This document shows, in pieces, positions 1-13,549 of a stretch of DNA of 64,000 nt. How positions within the stretch are numbered: position 1 is the stretch's first letter; every line of letters starts with the position of its first letter. Below the pieces are notes generated by a model. That model was not told where the DNA came from. It saw nothing but the letters and a program-made list of their open reading frames with translations, and did no database searches. The stretch is from NCBI GenBank assembly GCA_009746045.1, contig RPFO01000003.1:1150969-1214968 (forward strand). The letters run 5' to 3'. The position numbers and the translations under genes are program-made. This DNA comes from Mesostigma viride. Its lineage: Eukaryota > Streptophyta > Mesostigmatophyceae > Mesostigmatales > Mesostigmataceae.

Positions 1-875
1 ACCTTCGGCAAGTGCCCATGCATGCACTCAGCGAACTGGTCCCATATCCAGCCAAATGCCTGCTCGTGCTCCGACACTGTTAGGGCAACTCCATAAATGT
101 CATTTTTCCCGTAAGGAGACACACCCGTGAAGAAGATTAGCTTCATGCCATGATTATTCGTGCCGTGGGTCGCGTCAACAGAAACCGCCTGGGAATCACA
201 AGCCATGGCATAACGCTCCCTCATGTCCCCCGTCGCGTAGAAAAGAAGGTTGAGCCGGTTGTTGCCATCAACAGCATGCTTCCAGTAGAAACGAGGATCG
301 GCATCTTGCTGGGCATAGCACCAGGAGACCAACTTCGACGCAGACGACAAGTTATCTTCAGGAGACCGCCGCAGGAAATTCCTGACATCGCTATCAATCC
401 ACGTGCGGTTTTCCCCAAATTCCTTATCGATCATTGTCAGGATTGTTGGCAGGTCGACCCCGCTCTTCCTGCACAACAATATCCTTGCCTTCACCTCATC
501 AGGCAGCTTTCGAAGCATGGGGTCCAAGAGAGCAGCAATGGTCCCGGGACGTCTTAGCTCATGATTGTGGCCAGTGGGAAGGTGCCCTGGCTTTAGGCTT
601 GTCACGGGCAATGGGTATTTTGTGACATAAAACATCCCATCCTTCCGCTTTGCAATCACAACTCGCCACTCACAATTCGTCTTCTTGGATGTTGTCTGTT
701 TTTTGCCTTGATGATTAGCTACACCGCAACCATCGCACCAGAATTCCCGGCGCTCTGTTCTGCTCTGAGCCACGTAGCGGGCGCATAACGCGAAGGCTCC
801 ATGCTCACCATGATCAGCCCATGATTGAATTGCGGCACGAGCGGCGACCCAGGATTCCCAAGGCCCCGTCGGCAT
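1..875 (-). CDS. MULE transposase, first-exon N-terminal part (truncated by window)
   Basis: Minus-strand copy of the transposase exon described at 31969-33635. It starts at the ATG at 875-873 and runs off the window. Visible parts are the Cys/His-rich FAR1-type DNA-binding region, ending in a GHNHEL motif, and the first catalytic aspartate in VDATHGTN. The window ends just before the second catalytic aspartate (TDEDQ). An acceptor-like pyrimidine/CACAG sequence lies about 45 bases upstream of the ATG, so an upstream exon is possible. No stop codon interrupts the visible part, so this copy may still encode protein. Confidence 0.85.
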   Translation of the reverse strand, partial: MPTGPWESWVAARAAIQSWADHGEHGAFALCARYVAQSRTERREFWCDGCGVANHQGKKQTTSKKTNCEWRVVIAKRKDGMFYVTKYPLPVTSLKPGHLPTGHNHELRRPGTIAALLDPMLRKLPDEVKARILLCRKSGVDLPTILTMIDKEFGENRTWIDSDVRNFLRRSPEDNLSSASKLVSWCYAQQDADPRFYWKHAVDGNNRLNLLFYATGDMRERYAMACDSQAVSVDATHGTNNHGMKLIFFTGVSPYGKNDIYGVALTVSEHEQAFGWIWDQFAECMHGHLPK

Positions 876-1218
876 ATTCTTGGCAAGATCGCAATCCCCT
901 CCTATGTCCCGTGGAGCGTCCCTGTGCAATGAGACACAATAGCAAGTGTAGTGTGTGAACAAGACTAAGTGAGACAGCAAACAACATGGAATGAGTTCGA
1001 GCAACGTTTATCAACCTTAACCTCGGGACCCTATAAAACAACCCAATAACCGTAGCCGACCCATTAACCGTTCACCCACTGGGTTACTTGAGACGGTGAG
1101 AGGCTAACTAACCCCTTATTTGATGCATACAACATTAAATTATATGTATATTTATACACCAAACTAATTTCATGGGGTCATGTAATCGAGAGGCGCATCA
1201 ACACATGATGCGCGCATT

Positions 1219-2440
1219 CTTCTAACAAGCAATTACCTTGCGCACGGGGCAGTCAGTAAGGCGGCCGTTGGGGGGGGCTGAGCCCAGGCGCGGGCGCGAC
1301 GCCAGCCCCGCTGTTGGGACCGGGGCAGCTCGCAAAGCCGCTGCCGCTGGTGCGGCTGCCAGGGATGCGATTGTCAGCGCCGGGCACGGATGTGCCAGGC
1401 TCGCTGCTGAGCGGGGACAGTGCGCTGCAGGCAAAGGCACGCAAACGACGCAGGTTTGGTCCACATGGGTGCCTTAGTCCGAAAGCCAAGTGCTTTACTC
1501 CATACCTAACGCCACGCATCATCACACGATGAACATAATGATGTCAGGTTGGCATGCCGCGTGGCCCAAGGGGGCTGTCTCTTCTAACAAGCAATTACCT
1601 TGCGCACGGGACAGTCGGTAAGGCGGCCGTTGGGGGGGGCTGAGCCCAGGCGCGGGCGCGACGCCAGCCCCGCTGTTGGGACCGGGGCAGCTCGCAAAGC
1701 CGCTGCCGTGGTGCGGCTGCCAGGGATGCGATTGTCAGCGCCGGGCACGGATGTGCCAGGCTCGCTGCTGAGCGGGGACAGTGCGCTGCAGGCAAAGGCA
1801 CGCAAACGACGCAGGTTTGGTCCACATGGGTGCCTTAGTCCGAAAGCCAAGTGCCTTACTCCATACCTAACGCCACGCATCATCACACGATGAACATAAT
1901 GATGTCAGGTTGGCATGCCGCGTGGCCCAAGGGGGCTGTCTCTTCTAACAAGCAATTACCTTGCGCACGGGGCAGTCGGTAAGGCGGCCGTTGGGGGGGG
2001 CTGAGCCCAGGCGCGGGCACGACGCCAACCCCGCTGTTGGGACCGGGGCAGCTCGCAAAGCCGCTGCCGCTGGTGCGGCTGCCAGGGATGCGATTGTCAG
2101 CGCCGGGCACGGATGTGCCAGGCTCGCTGCTGAGCGGGGACAGTGCGCTGCAGGCAAAGGCACGCAAACGACGCAGGTTTGGTCCACATGGGTGCCTTAG
2201 TCCGAAAGCCAAGTGCGTTACTCCATACCTAACACCACGCATCATCACACGATGAACATAATGATGTCAGGTTGGCATGCCGCGTGGCCCAAGGGGGCTG
2301 TCTCTTCTAACAAGCAATTACCTTGCGCACGGGTCAGTCAGTAAGGCGGCCGTTGGGGGGGGCTGAGCCCAGGCGCGGGCACGACGCCAACCCCGCTGTT
2401 GGGACCGGGGCAGCTCGCAAAGCCGCCGCTGTTGAGCAGG
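1219..2440 (-). repeat. 362-bp tandem repeat, three full copies plus a partial
   Basis: A GC-rich unit recurs with periods of 362 and 361 bases (units near 1219, 1581, 1942), then a partial unit near 2304-2440 trails into the accessory gene's 3' flank. Each unit begins next to CTTCTAACAAGCAATTACC, which on the minus strand reads CGCAAG|GTAATTG and resembles a splice donor. Several short open frames in the unit shift between copies because the period is not a multiple of three, so I do not call it coding. MULE-R has only two full copies. The array lies between the accessory gene and the transposase gene. Confidence 0.9.
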
Positions 2441-2626
2441 GATGGCGCGGCGCAGGCAAATGACGCAGGTTTGATCCGCATAAGAGAGCTCGCAGTGCCG
2501 CAGACAGAATGATCGAGTCGCGTAACACCTTTACACTAGCACGAGGTTCAGGAGTTAGGCTCATAGTAATGCGAAAAAAATTTGCTTGGTCAAATCCATA
2601 AAAAAACGAGCCATCACTGCCTTTCA

Positions 2627-6485
<3,859 letters not shown>

Positions 6486-6695
6486 GATGATAGTGCCTAT
6501 GAAATGAAATCGCAAGCCGCGACGTTCTTCACGAGGATTGCAGTCGGCTAGTTGCGGCCATGATCACCAGAGGTCGCATCGGCGAATTTGACCCAAGTCC
6601 TGCTTGCTCAAAATTTGGCGCCTTTTGCAAGCCACACTTTTACGTCGGTTGGAGTTTTACGCCGCACCAGTGGGTAGCTGTCAAGTCGCGCCGCG

Positions 6696-6823
6696 CCCAG
6701 CCTTGCGCACTCCCAGCCTCGCGCACTCCCCAGCCTTGCGCACGCCAGCCTTGCGCACGCTGCGCCGCGCCCAGCCTTGTGCATCGTCTGAAGAAATCAG
6801 TGTCTGATGTTTACAAAAACTCG
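6696..6823 (-). repeat. MULE terminal inverted repeat (MULE-L end)
   Basis: The 128-bp terminus matches 39994-40121 directly and 26402-26529 in reverse complement. The outermost bases are CGAGTTTTTGTAAACATCAG when read inward. Inside this lies a GC-rich minisatellite of roughly 14-bp units (GTGCGCAAGGCTGG). Confidence 0.9.
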
Positions 6824-9232
6824 ATGAAAATCCGTCAATCCATCCATACATACATCCATCCATACATACATCCACCGAATTTGTCCCGAATTTGCAAGCA
6901 TAAGGGTGAGGTTCTTCCGAAAATTGGCTCCGCCGTAGAGTTTCAACGGGCAAGTTGCAAACACGCACGTTACTTGATTTTACCAAGTTTAAAAATGTTA
7001 CGCCGCACCAGTCTGTGCTTTTTTACGTAGTACCAGTGTAGTGTAGAAATCTGCCAAAAGAGCAAACGCCCAAAGCCAACTTCCAAGACGCCCAAAGCCA
7101 AATTCCAAGACGCCCAAAGCCCAAACGCGGGCGAGTCTGGCGCGGCGCGCCTGTCCTGGAGGCCATTGGGCGCCGGAATAAGAAATCCCTACTTTGACCG
7201 GCCAGAACACCTCTATAACTTTGTCAGAAGTATGCAAACCCTAGTACCATGCTGTGAGGAAAATTATAAACTTTCGATCTTCTCCGCTAAACGTTTCCTA
7301 ATTCTCAATAGTTTTCGCGGCATTTGGTCCCCCGAGAAGGGGCCGACGTGTCGGCTGTAACTCAGTTTTAGGCGGAAAATCGGCAGCCAGACCATTAAGG
7401 GGACTCGGCGCGGCGAATTTTTTCCGCGCCAAAAAAATTCCGCGGTACCCTCCGTACCGTGAAAAGTGGGTGCACGGTGCGCGCACCCCTTGCGGAAGTG
7501 GCCATGGCGACTGCTTTTAGACGAAACGTGACAAATCTGGCTCGCGGAAAGCAGAAAAAATGCTCGATTGTTGGAGAAAATTAGTTACTGATTCTACTTT
7601 ATGGTGGGATGGTTGCGATCTATAATGTCGTGGGCTTTTTTTCTTTACCATCGGCAGGGGGGGTCCGGCCTGAATTTCTGTCGGGATGAATAAAGTATAA
7701 TGGATGCCTGCAGGTGTGATTGTCGATTGTTGCCAGTTTTGATGGTCCTAATGGAAGCTAGTTTAATGATGTTTCTAAAGCCGTAAAAATTCCCGCTGCT
7801 ATCCTTACCTTTCCCGTCATTTTGCGGTAAGATAACATTAGGCCTGCGCGATGCGCGCCCGACCTCTCCATGAAAGGGTGGCCTTTCTTGTGCGCCTGGG
7901 CACGAATAAATGCCCGTTATGGTACGTTCTTGTATTAAACGTCCTAAGATAGCGCTTTCCTGCTTTCTTAGCTCGTTGAGCGTAAGCTTTTTGCCTTCTT
8001 TCCGGCCAGATGCAGCCATGAACTTGCGGGTCCTGGCGCTGCATCGCTAGATTCCTGGATGTTTTTTAGCAAGTTCGTCTGTGACGTGGCTGGCTTGCTG
8101 CAGCGCGTGGCCCACAACCTGTCGGGAAGGTGTAATGCTTTTATTTACATGCTTCTCTGAAATTTCTTTTGCTTTATAGACAGTTGTGTTCGAGGAAATT
8201 CACGCGGTCTTCCTAAGCAGCGGCATCATTTTCCCCAGACACTGACGAGCTGGCACCTGTCTCCTAAAGAAAGTGGCTCGTCCTTGTTAGAAAGGAGGCA
8301 GTGTGCATTTTGCGGGACACAATGCTTTGGTGGCACATGCGTCAGGTAGGTTGTTCCAATGGTCTCTTCACCTTTCCCACTGAGTAAATGATAGCCTTTG
8401 TCATGCTAACCAGAGCAGCTAGCCACAGGTTGGCTGGATAAAAAGTCAGCTTATTTTCTCTTTATATACTGCATGTGTGGTCCTCCACATGTCCGGCTTG
8501 TTGGGCATTTTGGAACAGGGTTTTTAATGTGTTGTTGGGTGGAACAACTTGGTTGTTGGCACAAAATCGCACATTATTAGCCTGAGATAGGCATGACATA
8601 TGCTGCTCAGGCGTGTCGTCCTACCAGCCTTGTTGATAAGGGTAGACTCACAAGGCTGGCTGTGCCGATGGAGGGGTGGGGCGTATGACGCTCCGGACAT
8701 CCTCCTCACACTCCGTGATCAAAGTGGGCATGTTTTTGGGTGTCTAGGGTAGCAAAACAGATGTCATTTTGGCTCAGCACTAGCTCAATTCTCTTTTAGC
8801 GTCTACCCAGGTGGCATCACAGGAAAATCAATAACTTGAGCTACGCTTGTCAGAATGAGCTCAAATTTTGGCAGTGTGTTTCCCCCCACTCAGTGGAATT
8901 TAAAATGTATGGATGACCCAATCTGATGTGTTAATGATTTGATTTATTTTTTTTGCTAAAAAAAGTACCCATTTTGCGGGAAAATTAATAACTCAAACAA
9001 ATGTGACCATTTTGGCCATGTAAATAGCCCAGCTTTTAAAAAAGTGGGGGAACTTTGCAGAAATGTATGGGCAGGTCATTTAGACAAGTGGTTTGTCTTG
9101 GGCAAAATATCTCATAAATAGCGTCTTTTTCTATTTTTAGCTCGCCACCGGTGCGTGGTTGGGGGTAGTACCCCCAACAAGTGGTGGTATGAATGTCCAA
9201 ACATCATATTTATGGTACCCAATCATCACTAG
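6824..9232. other. Gene-poor flank with microsatellite and degenerate repeats
   Basis: I see no supported gene here. 6836-6885 is a (CATC)/(CATA) microsatellite directly beside the MULE end. 7068-7125 has three roughly 20-bp repeats built on AAGACGCCCAAAGCC. 8810-8930 and 8965-9080 look like two diverged copies of one ~115-bp unit (both with AAAATYAATAACT and AAATGTATGG). A minus-strand open stretch at 7930-8019 starts MAASGRKEGKKLTLNEL and has gene-like composition, but it has no recognisable domain or clear splice partners. Confidence 0.5.
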
Positions 9233-9301
9233 AAAACCCGAACTTCCCATACCAAATGGGACGTCCGCCGCTTCGGCGCCGGCCAGCGGGATTTTTGCAT
9301 C

Positions 9302-10522
9302 TTGGAAATCTTTACGCTCACGAAGGAACAATGTGACGATGTTATCAAGTTCCTGGCCCGCCATGACGAACTTTTCCTGCCTACCCCTGGCGACAAGGTC
9401 ACCAAGCCCGCCTGGGAATGGCTGCTTCAAGAACCGGAGGCGTACTTGAAGGCAGTCATCATGTGCAGCTACCTGCGCTGCGACGCCCACGACATCACCC
9501 AGATTGGCTACGCTGGCCTCAGGAGCCTCCTGCATGAGCGCAGACGGGCAGCCACAGCAGCTGCAGCATCCCCGCAGAGCAGCACCTCCCCCAGCACGGA
9601 CTCCATCCGAGCTGCAGTGGCGGAGCAGCTGGCGCCGATGGCTGAGCAGCTCGCCGCCCTGAACGCGCCTGACGGCCCACTCAACACTCTCTCGGCCAAG
9701 GTCAACAACATTGAAGCCAGAGTCGCCCTTAAGCTCCAGCCTCAGTTTACTGCTACGCAAGAGCACATTGCCACCAAAGTTTCCGAGGCCACAGCCACTG
9801 TGACCACCCGCCTTAACCAGGTGGAAGGCCGAGTCGGCCAAGGCACCGTGAAACTTGAGGCAGTTGCCGCCAAGGTAGACGCCCTGGCCACGCAGGTCCC
9901 CGAGATCGCCGAGCGAACGGCCACCATCGCCGCCCAACCTGCTGGTAGGGCTAGTGATGACCCCTCGACTCGCGCCTCCTGGGCGGACCTGCTCAAGAGC
10001 CAGGCATCCTCTACCACGACCGCCATCACCACCAAGCTCCAGGAGCTGGAAGACACGCGCCGCGAGGCCGCTGACCGCGACCGTCGCCGCTGCCGGGTCA
10101 TCCTCAGGCGCTTCGACATGCTGCCGGAGGAGACCCCAGACTCTCTTCTCGACGAGCTGAAGAAACAGCTCTTGGCGCGCATGCAGCTGCCAGGTGCGAT
10201 ACTGCAGGGCGCCTACCGCCTGCCCCATCCACGGGCCAAGGCTGGGCCCCCTCCAGTGGTCCTCACCTTCAGCGACATCACAGCCCGAGTTCGGTTCCTC
10301 TCTCGCCGCAAGAAGCTGGTGGACACCTCCTGGTCGCTTGACGACGACCTGACGCCAGCCCAGCAGCAGCAACGCCGCGATCAGTGGCCCGACTACATCC
10401 GCCACAAGACCAACCCCGAGAAGCCCCAAGTGTACTGGCGGGGCGGGGACCTCTACGTCAACAAGAAACTGTGGAAGCCCCCCGGGCTTCCCCGGGATAG
10501 AGCACTCCAGCTAGTTGTCTAG
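9302..10522 (+). CDS. LINE ORF1 protein (nucleic-acid-binding, coiled coil + RRM-like)
   Basis: The frame is open from 9233 to the stop at 10520-10522, about 406 residues from 9302. No in-frame ATG precedes residue 54, so the true start is lost, non-ATG or spliced. The N-terminal block (IFTLTKEQCDDVIKFL … PTPGD) parallels that of the other LINE ORF1 at 42793. The middle is Ala/Glu-rich with heptad-like spacing (coiled coil). The C-terminal ~150 residues (RCRVILRRFD … SLDDDLTPAQQQQRRDQWP … PQVYWRGGDLYV) have the order seen in L1-type ORF1 proteins: an RRM-like fold, then a C-terminal domain. By family knowledge it would form an RNP with LINE RNA in the cytoplasm and nucleus. No ORF2 follows. 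Confidence 0.8.
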   Translation: MEIFTLTKEQCDDVIKFLARHDELFLPTPGDKVTKPAWEWLLQEPEAYLKAVIMCSYLRCDAHDITQIGYAGLRSLLHERRRAATAAAASPQSSTSPSTDSIRAAVAEQLAPMAEQLAALNAPDGPLNTLSAKVNNIEARVALKLQPQFTATQEHIATKVSEATATVTTRLNQVEGRVGQGTVKLEAVAAKVDALATQVPEIAERTATIAAQPAGRASDDPSTRASWADLLKSQASSTTTAITTKLQELEDTRREAADRDRRRCRVILRRFDMLPEETPDSLLDELKKQLLARMQLPGAILQGAYRLPHPRAKAGPPPVVLTFSDITARVRFLSRRKKLVDTSWSLDDDLTPAQQQQRRDQWPDYIRHKTNPEKPQVYWRGGDLYVNKKLWKPPGLPRDRALQLVV

Positions 10523-10870
10523 ATGGGGGCAATCGATGATGGGATAGCTTAGGCATTACAGCACTTGAAACGATATTAGCGCACAGCGTTATAGTACCTT
10601 CAATTAGCTCTGGCACCTTGTGGCCATCAGCTTGCGCCTTAATTAGCCGACGTCTTGAGCCCACCTCACATTTGTAGCATAAGCTATGCGTCAGCCTACC
10701 TATGGTATTGCACTGGTTGTATTGCACCCACAGTGTTGCGCCCCGGCACCATGCCGTGGAGAGAGCGCTCTGTGGCCTGCCCACCTGCGGCAGTGAGAGA
10801 AGCTAGGGCGCCCTCCCTCCTTCTCACTGTGTATATAGGGTTGAAGGTTCCTTTACTCTGTATTGGCACC

Positions 10871-10911
10871 CACGTGACGCAGTCACGTGCTTATTAATTA
10901 ATTAATTAATC
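10871..10911 (+). promoter_or_regulatory. 3'-terminal palindrome and ATTA tail of LINE family C
   Basis: CACGTGAC-GCA-GTCACGTG forms an 8-bp perfect stem immediately before a TTATTAATTAATTAAT tail. It recurs at 15901-15919 (minus strand) and near 37144-37162. It probably marks the RNA 3' end recognised by reverse transcriptase; that role is inferred. Confidence 0.6.
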
Positions 10912-11688
10912 ATCACTAGATGGTTCCCATGTGCATTGGAACTGATACTCACTAAAGTCTGTTTTTCAGGCTTTTGGACGTGCGAGTCCCCTTAAAGGGG
11001 TTAAAACCAAGTACATGACGGACAAGCTGGCGTTCCGCAAGAAGCTCTCGGAGACTCGCTTCACGCTGGACGACGACTTGACCTTGGCCCAGCAATTAAC
11101 AGCGGCGACGCGAGCTATGGCCGACCTACCTTCAGCTCCGGCAGCGTGCAGGGGGGAAGCCGGTATACTGGAGGGCGGGGGGCGGTCATCCACGTTGACC
11201 ACAAGCCCTGGCATGCAGGCCCCTCCTGCATGCCACTCCAGGCTAGGGAATATACCAGTAGTGTAGATTAGATAGGCTTAGCCTTGCAAGTGGCCCACGC
11301 GCATGTGCGCCCATAATGGCCCCCATGGATGATGCTTTCAGTATCTAGCCGCGCCCAGCCTACAATGGGACCTCCCATGGATGATGCATTAAGAATTTAG
11401 CCATGCGATGCCTATGCAGGGAGTTACTCTCTGCTGAGATGCCATGTGTACACCAGCTATAGCCTAGCCACATACCCTCCACCCCATATATGTCATGCAG
11501 GCCTTCTAGGCCCTCTCCTCAAGCCCCCCCTGGGTGCCTGTGCTTGTTAAGGAGGCATGAACCATCATGGCGGTGCAGGTGCACCTTGTGCACCCAGAGC
11601 AGGTGACAGTTGTACATCCTCCACCTGCAGGTTGTAGCCCTGATTGTATTACAAACCCATAGATGCCCCTTTCTCAGGGCTATTAATT

Positions 11689-12627
11689 AATTAATTAATT
11701 AAAATCATAGCTCCGTGGGGAGCATATGTAACACATAGCCCTGAGAAAGGGGCATCTATGGGTTTGTAATACAATCAAGGCGACAACCTGCAGGTGTAGG
11801 ATGTACGACTATCACCTGCTCTGGGTGCACTAGGTGCACCTGCACCTGAGCCATGATGGTTCATGCCTCCTAAACAAGCACAGGCACCCAGGGGGGGCTT
11901 GAGGAGAGGGCCTAGAAGGCCTGCATGACATATGGGGTGGAAGGTATGTGGCTAGGCTATAGCTAGGGTACACATGGCCTCTCAGCAGGGAGTAACTCCC
12001 TGCATGGGCAAAGCATGACTCGAAATTGCTACGGCTATTGTAAGGGCGGGTGTGGGCCCATCACGTAGGCATACATGGCCACGTCACTAAGCTTTCTAGT
12101 CTACACTACTGCTATATATTCCCTAGGCTGGGGTGGCTGGGGTGGCTGGGGCGGCAGGGGTCGCCTGCCAGGGCTTGTGGGCGACGTAGATGTCCGCCCC
12201 CTTCCAGTAGACCGGCTTCTGCCCCGCCGTCTGCCGAAGCTGGAGGTAGGTCGGCCATAACTCCCGTCGCCGTTGTTGCTGCGTCAAGGTCAAGTCGTCA
12301 TCCAGCGTGTAGGCGGTCCCCCCAAGCCGCTTGCGACACTTGAGGAACTCCATCTTATCCGCCATGGTGTCAAAGGTGAGGAGCAAGGGGGAGGGGCCGG
12401 CCTTACCCCGCGAGCGGGGAAGGCGGGTCACCCCCCGCGGCTTGCCCTTACCAGTGATAGCCATGGGGACAAGGATTTTGTTCTCAAACGCCATGGCAAG
12501 GGTCTCGGGGGTTTCGTCCTGCAGCGGGTCGAAGTGCTTGACTATGACGTTAAGGCTGCGCTTGGCGAGCTCGGCCTCCTCGCGGAGGTCCAGCGTCTGC
12601 TGCTTAAGCTGGGCGGCGACGGCGGAG
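11689..12627 (-). mobile_element. Half-LINE family D, copy D2, inserted in D1 head to head
   Basis: Minus-strand element. Its ATTA tail lies at 11683-11702, its 3' hairpin GCTCCGTGGGGAGC at 11710-11723, its 3' UTR up to about 12122 and its ORF1 C-terminal part at 12123-12494. It is 5'-truncated near 12627. The flanking duplication GGGCTAT (left near 11679, right near 12627) fits target-primed insertion into D1. Together D1 and D2 make a ~300-bp inverted repeat that could fold into a long hairpin. Confidence 0.8.
12123..12494 (-). pseudogene. LINE ORF1 C-terminal fragment (D2)
   Basis: About 123 codons remain open. They hold the ORF1 C-terminal signature (LPRSRGKAGPSPLLLTF … YTLDDDLTLTQQQRRRELWP … KPVYWKGADIYV), clearly related to 9302-10522. 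The frame ends in a low-complexity (ATPA) repeat at its stop. There is no start, and the RRM-like N-terminal half is missing. Confidence 0.75.
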
Positions 12628-12682
12628 GGCTATGTGTTACATATGCTCCCAACGGAGCTATGATTTTAATTAATTAATTAAT

Positions 12683-13345
12683 GTCAGCCGACGAATGGCA
12701 GCAATAAACGCTTGAGGCACACTGTCCAGAGCTAGGATGGCCCAAAGAGCCTCCCAGACGACCGTGTCGAAGGCCTTGACATAGTAAAAAAAAATGAAGA
12801 CCAGCGGTAAACCGTCAGGGCAAATGCGACGCACCTCCTCCATCAGCCGGCGCGCGATCCAAATACAACCATGACAGTGTTATGACCACGACGGAAATTC
12901 CCATCTGAGACTCATGCACCCTGAGGTGTGGGTCCAGCGCGCCGCGGAGCGCCTCAGTTGTGCAGCATCATGCATGCGCATGAAGACCGTCATGCGCGGC
13001 GCTCTATATAGCTGGAGGCAGACACCCCGATAGTTACTGACCGGGGTCAGCAGCAGAGCCCTTCTTGTACAGTGCTCATGACTCAGATATGGCCGTCTGC
13101 CACTCAGCAGGCAGAGGCTCATCAGAGAGCAGACTGACACGAATGCAGATCGAACGCCAGCAGAAGCTTCCGCACCGCCAGGTGACTCGGGGGGTTCAGC
13201 AGCTCGATCAGCCCGGAAAGGTGGGGCGGCACCGACCGCCGCATCATAACGCAGACGAGCAAGGGCGCCCTCCGATTCCTTCTAAGTAAACTAAGGGCTG
13301 GATCGACGTACGACGTCGTTGGTGGCAACTGAGGCAGCCCTCCTT
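12683..13345 (-). pseudogene. Reverse transcriptase fragment of another LINE (family E)
   Basis: On the minus strand, sequence near 12800-12690 translates to a block containing YYVKAFDTVVWEALW, the conserved FD-x-V region of LINE reverse transcriptases. It then decays, with an A9 run (12785-12793) breaking the block. The plus-strand text of this stretch is related to 40440-41080 (shared GACCGTGTCGAARGCCTTGA and GGCAAATGCGACGCACCTCC). It lacks ORF continuity and is a dead remnant. Confidence 0.65.
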
Positions 13346-13549
13346 CCATTAATTAATTAGTTAATTAATTAATTAGACTCGTGCTCCTGTTGGGGAGTCA
13401 CGGAGCATTAACCCCGATGGATGGATGGGTGCATGGGTGCAAACAGTCCTACCGGTCTAAGCTATCTACATCAGCTACCTACAACATCTATCTAACAGCA
13501 TTACTAACTACAACATCTGTCTATACAGCATCATGCTGCCCTAGGGGAG

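Larger units (their letters stand above)
9233..10911 (+). mobile_element. ORF1-only non-LTR element (family C), 'half-LINE'
   Basis: A LINE-type ORF1 is followed directly by a ~390-base 3' UTR that ends in the palindrome CACGTGACGCAGTCACGTG (10871-10889) and an (ATTA)n tail (10892-10911). No endonuclease or reverse transcriptase sequence lies between. The same 3' end occurs without ORF1 at 15883-15990 (minus) and in diverged form near 37140-37180 and 61600-61770, so it is a real repeat terminus. It could be an internally deleted LINE or a stable non-autonomous family that moves with enzymes of another LINE. Confidence 0.75.
11010..12682 (+). mobile_element. Half-LINE family D, copy D1 (5'-truncated, interrupted)
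   Basis: The left part (11010-11688) holds a decayed ORF1 C-terminus (TLDDDLTLAQQ near 11070-11097) and a ~400-base 3' UTR. The right part (12628-12682) holds the missing last 55 bases: GGGCTATGTGTTACATATG, the hairpin GCTCCCAACGGAGC (12645-12658) and an (ATTA)n tail. The two halves are separated by D2, and GGGCTAT is repeated on both sides of D2. ORF1 is followed directly by the 3' UTR with no ORF2, as in the family C element. Homologous 3' UTR: 38659-39107. Confidence 0.8.

Noticed and set aside
1222-2255. Repeated 72-121-residue frames in the 362-bp units
   Set aside because: Period is not a multiple of three and frames change between copies; GC-rich noncoding repeat is more likely.
9137-10429. 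430-residue minus-strand frame
   Set aside because: Antisense of LINE ORF1; the plus strand shows the ORF1 domain order.
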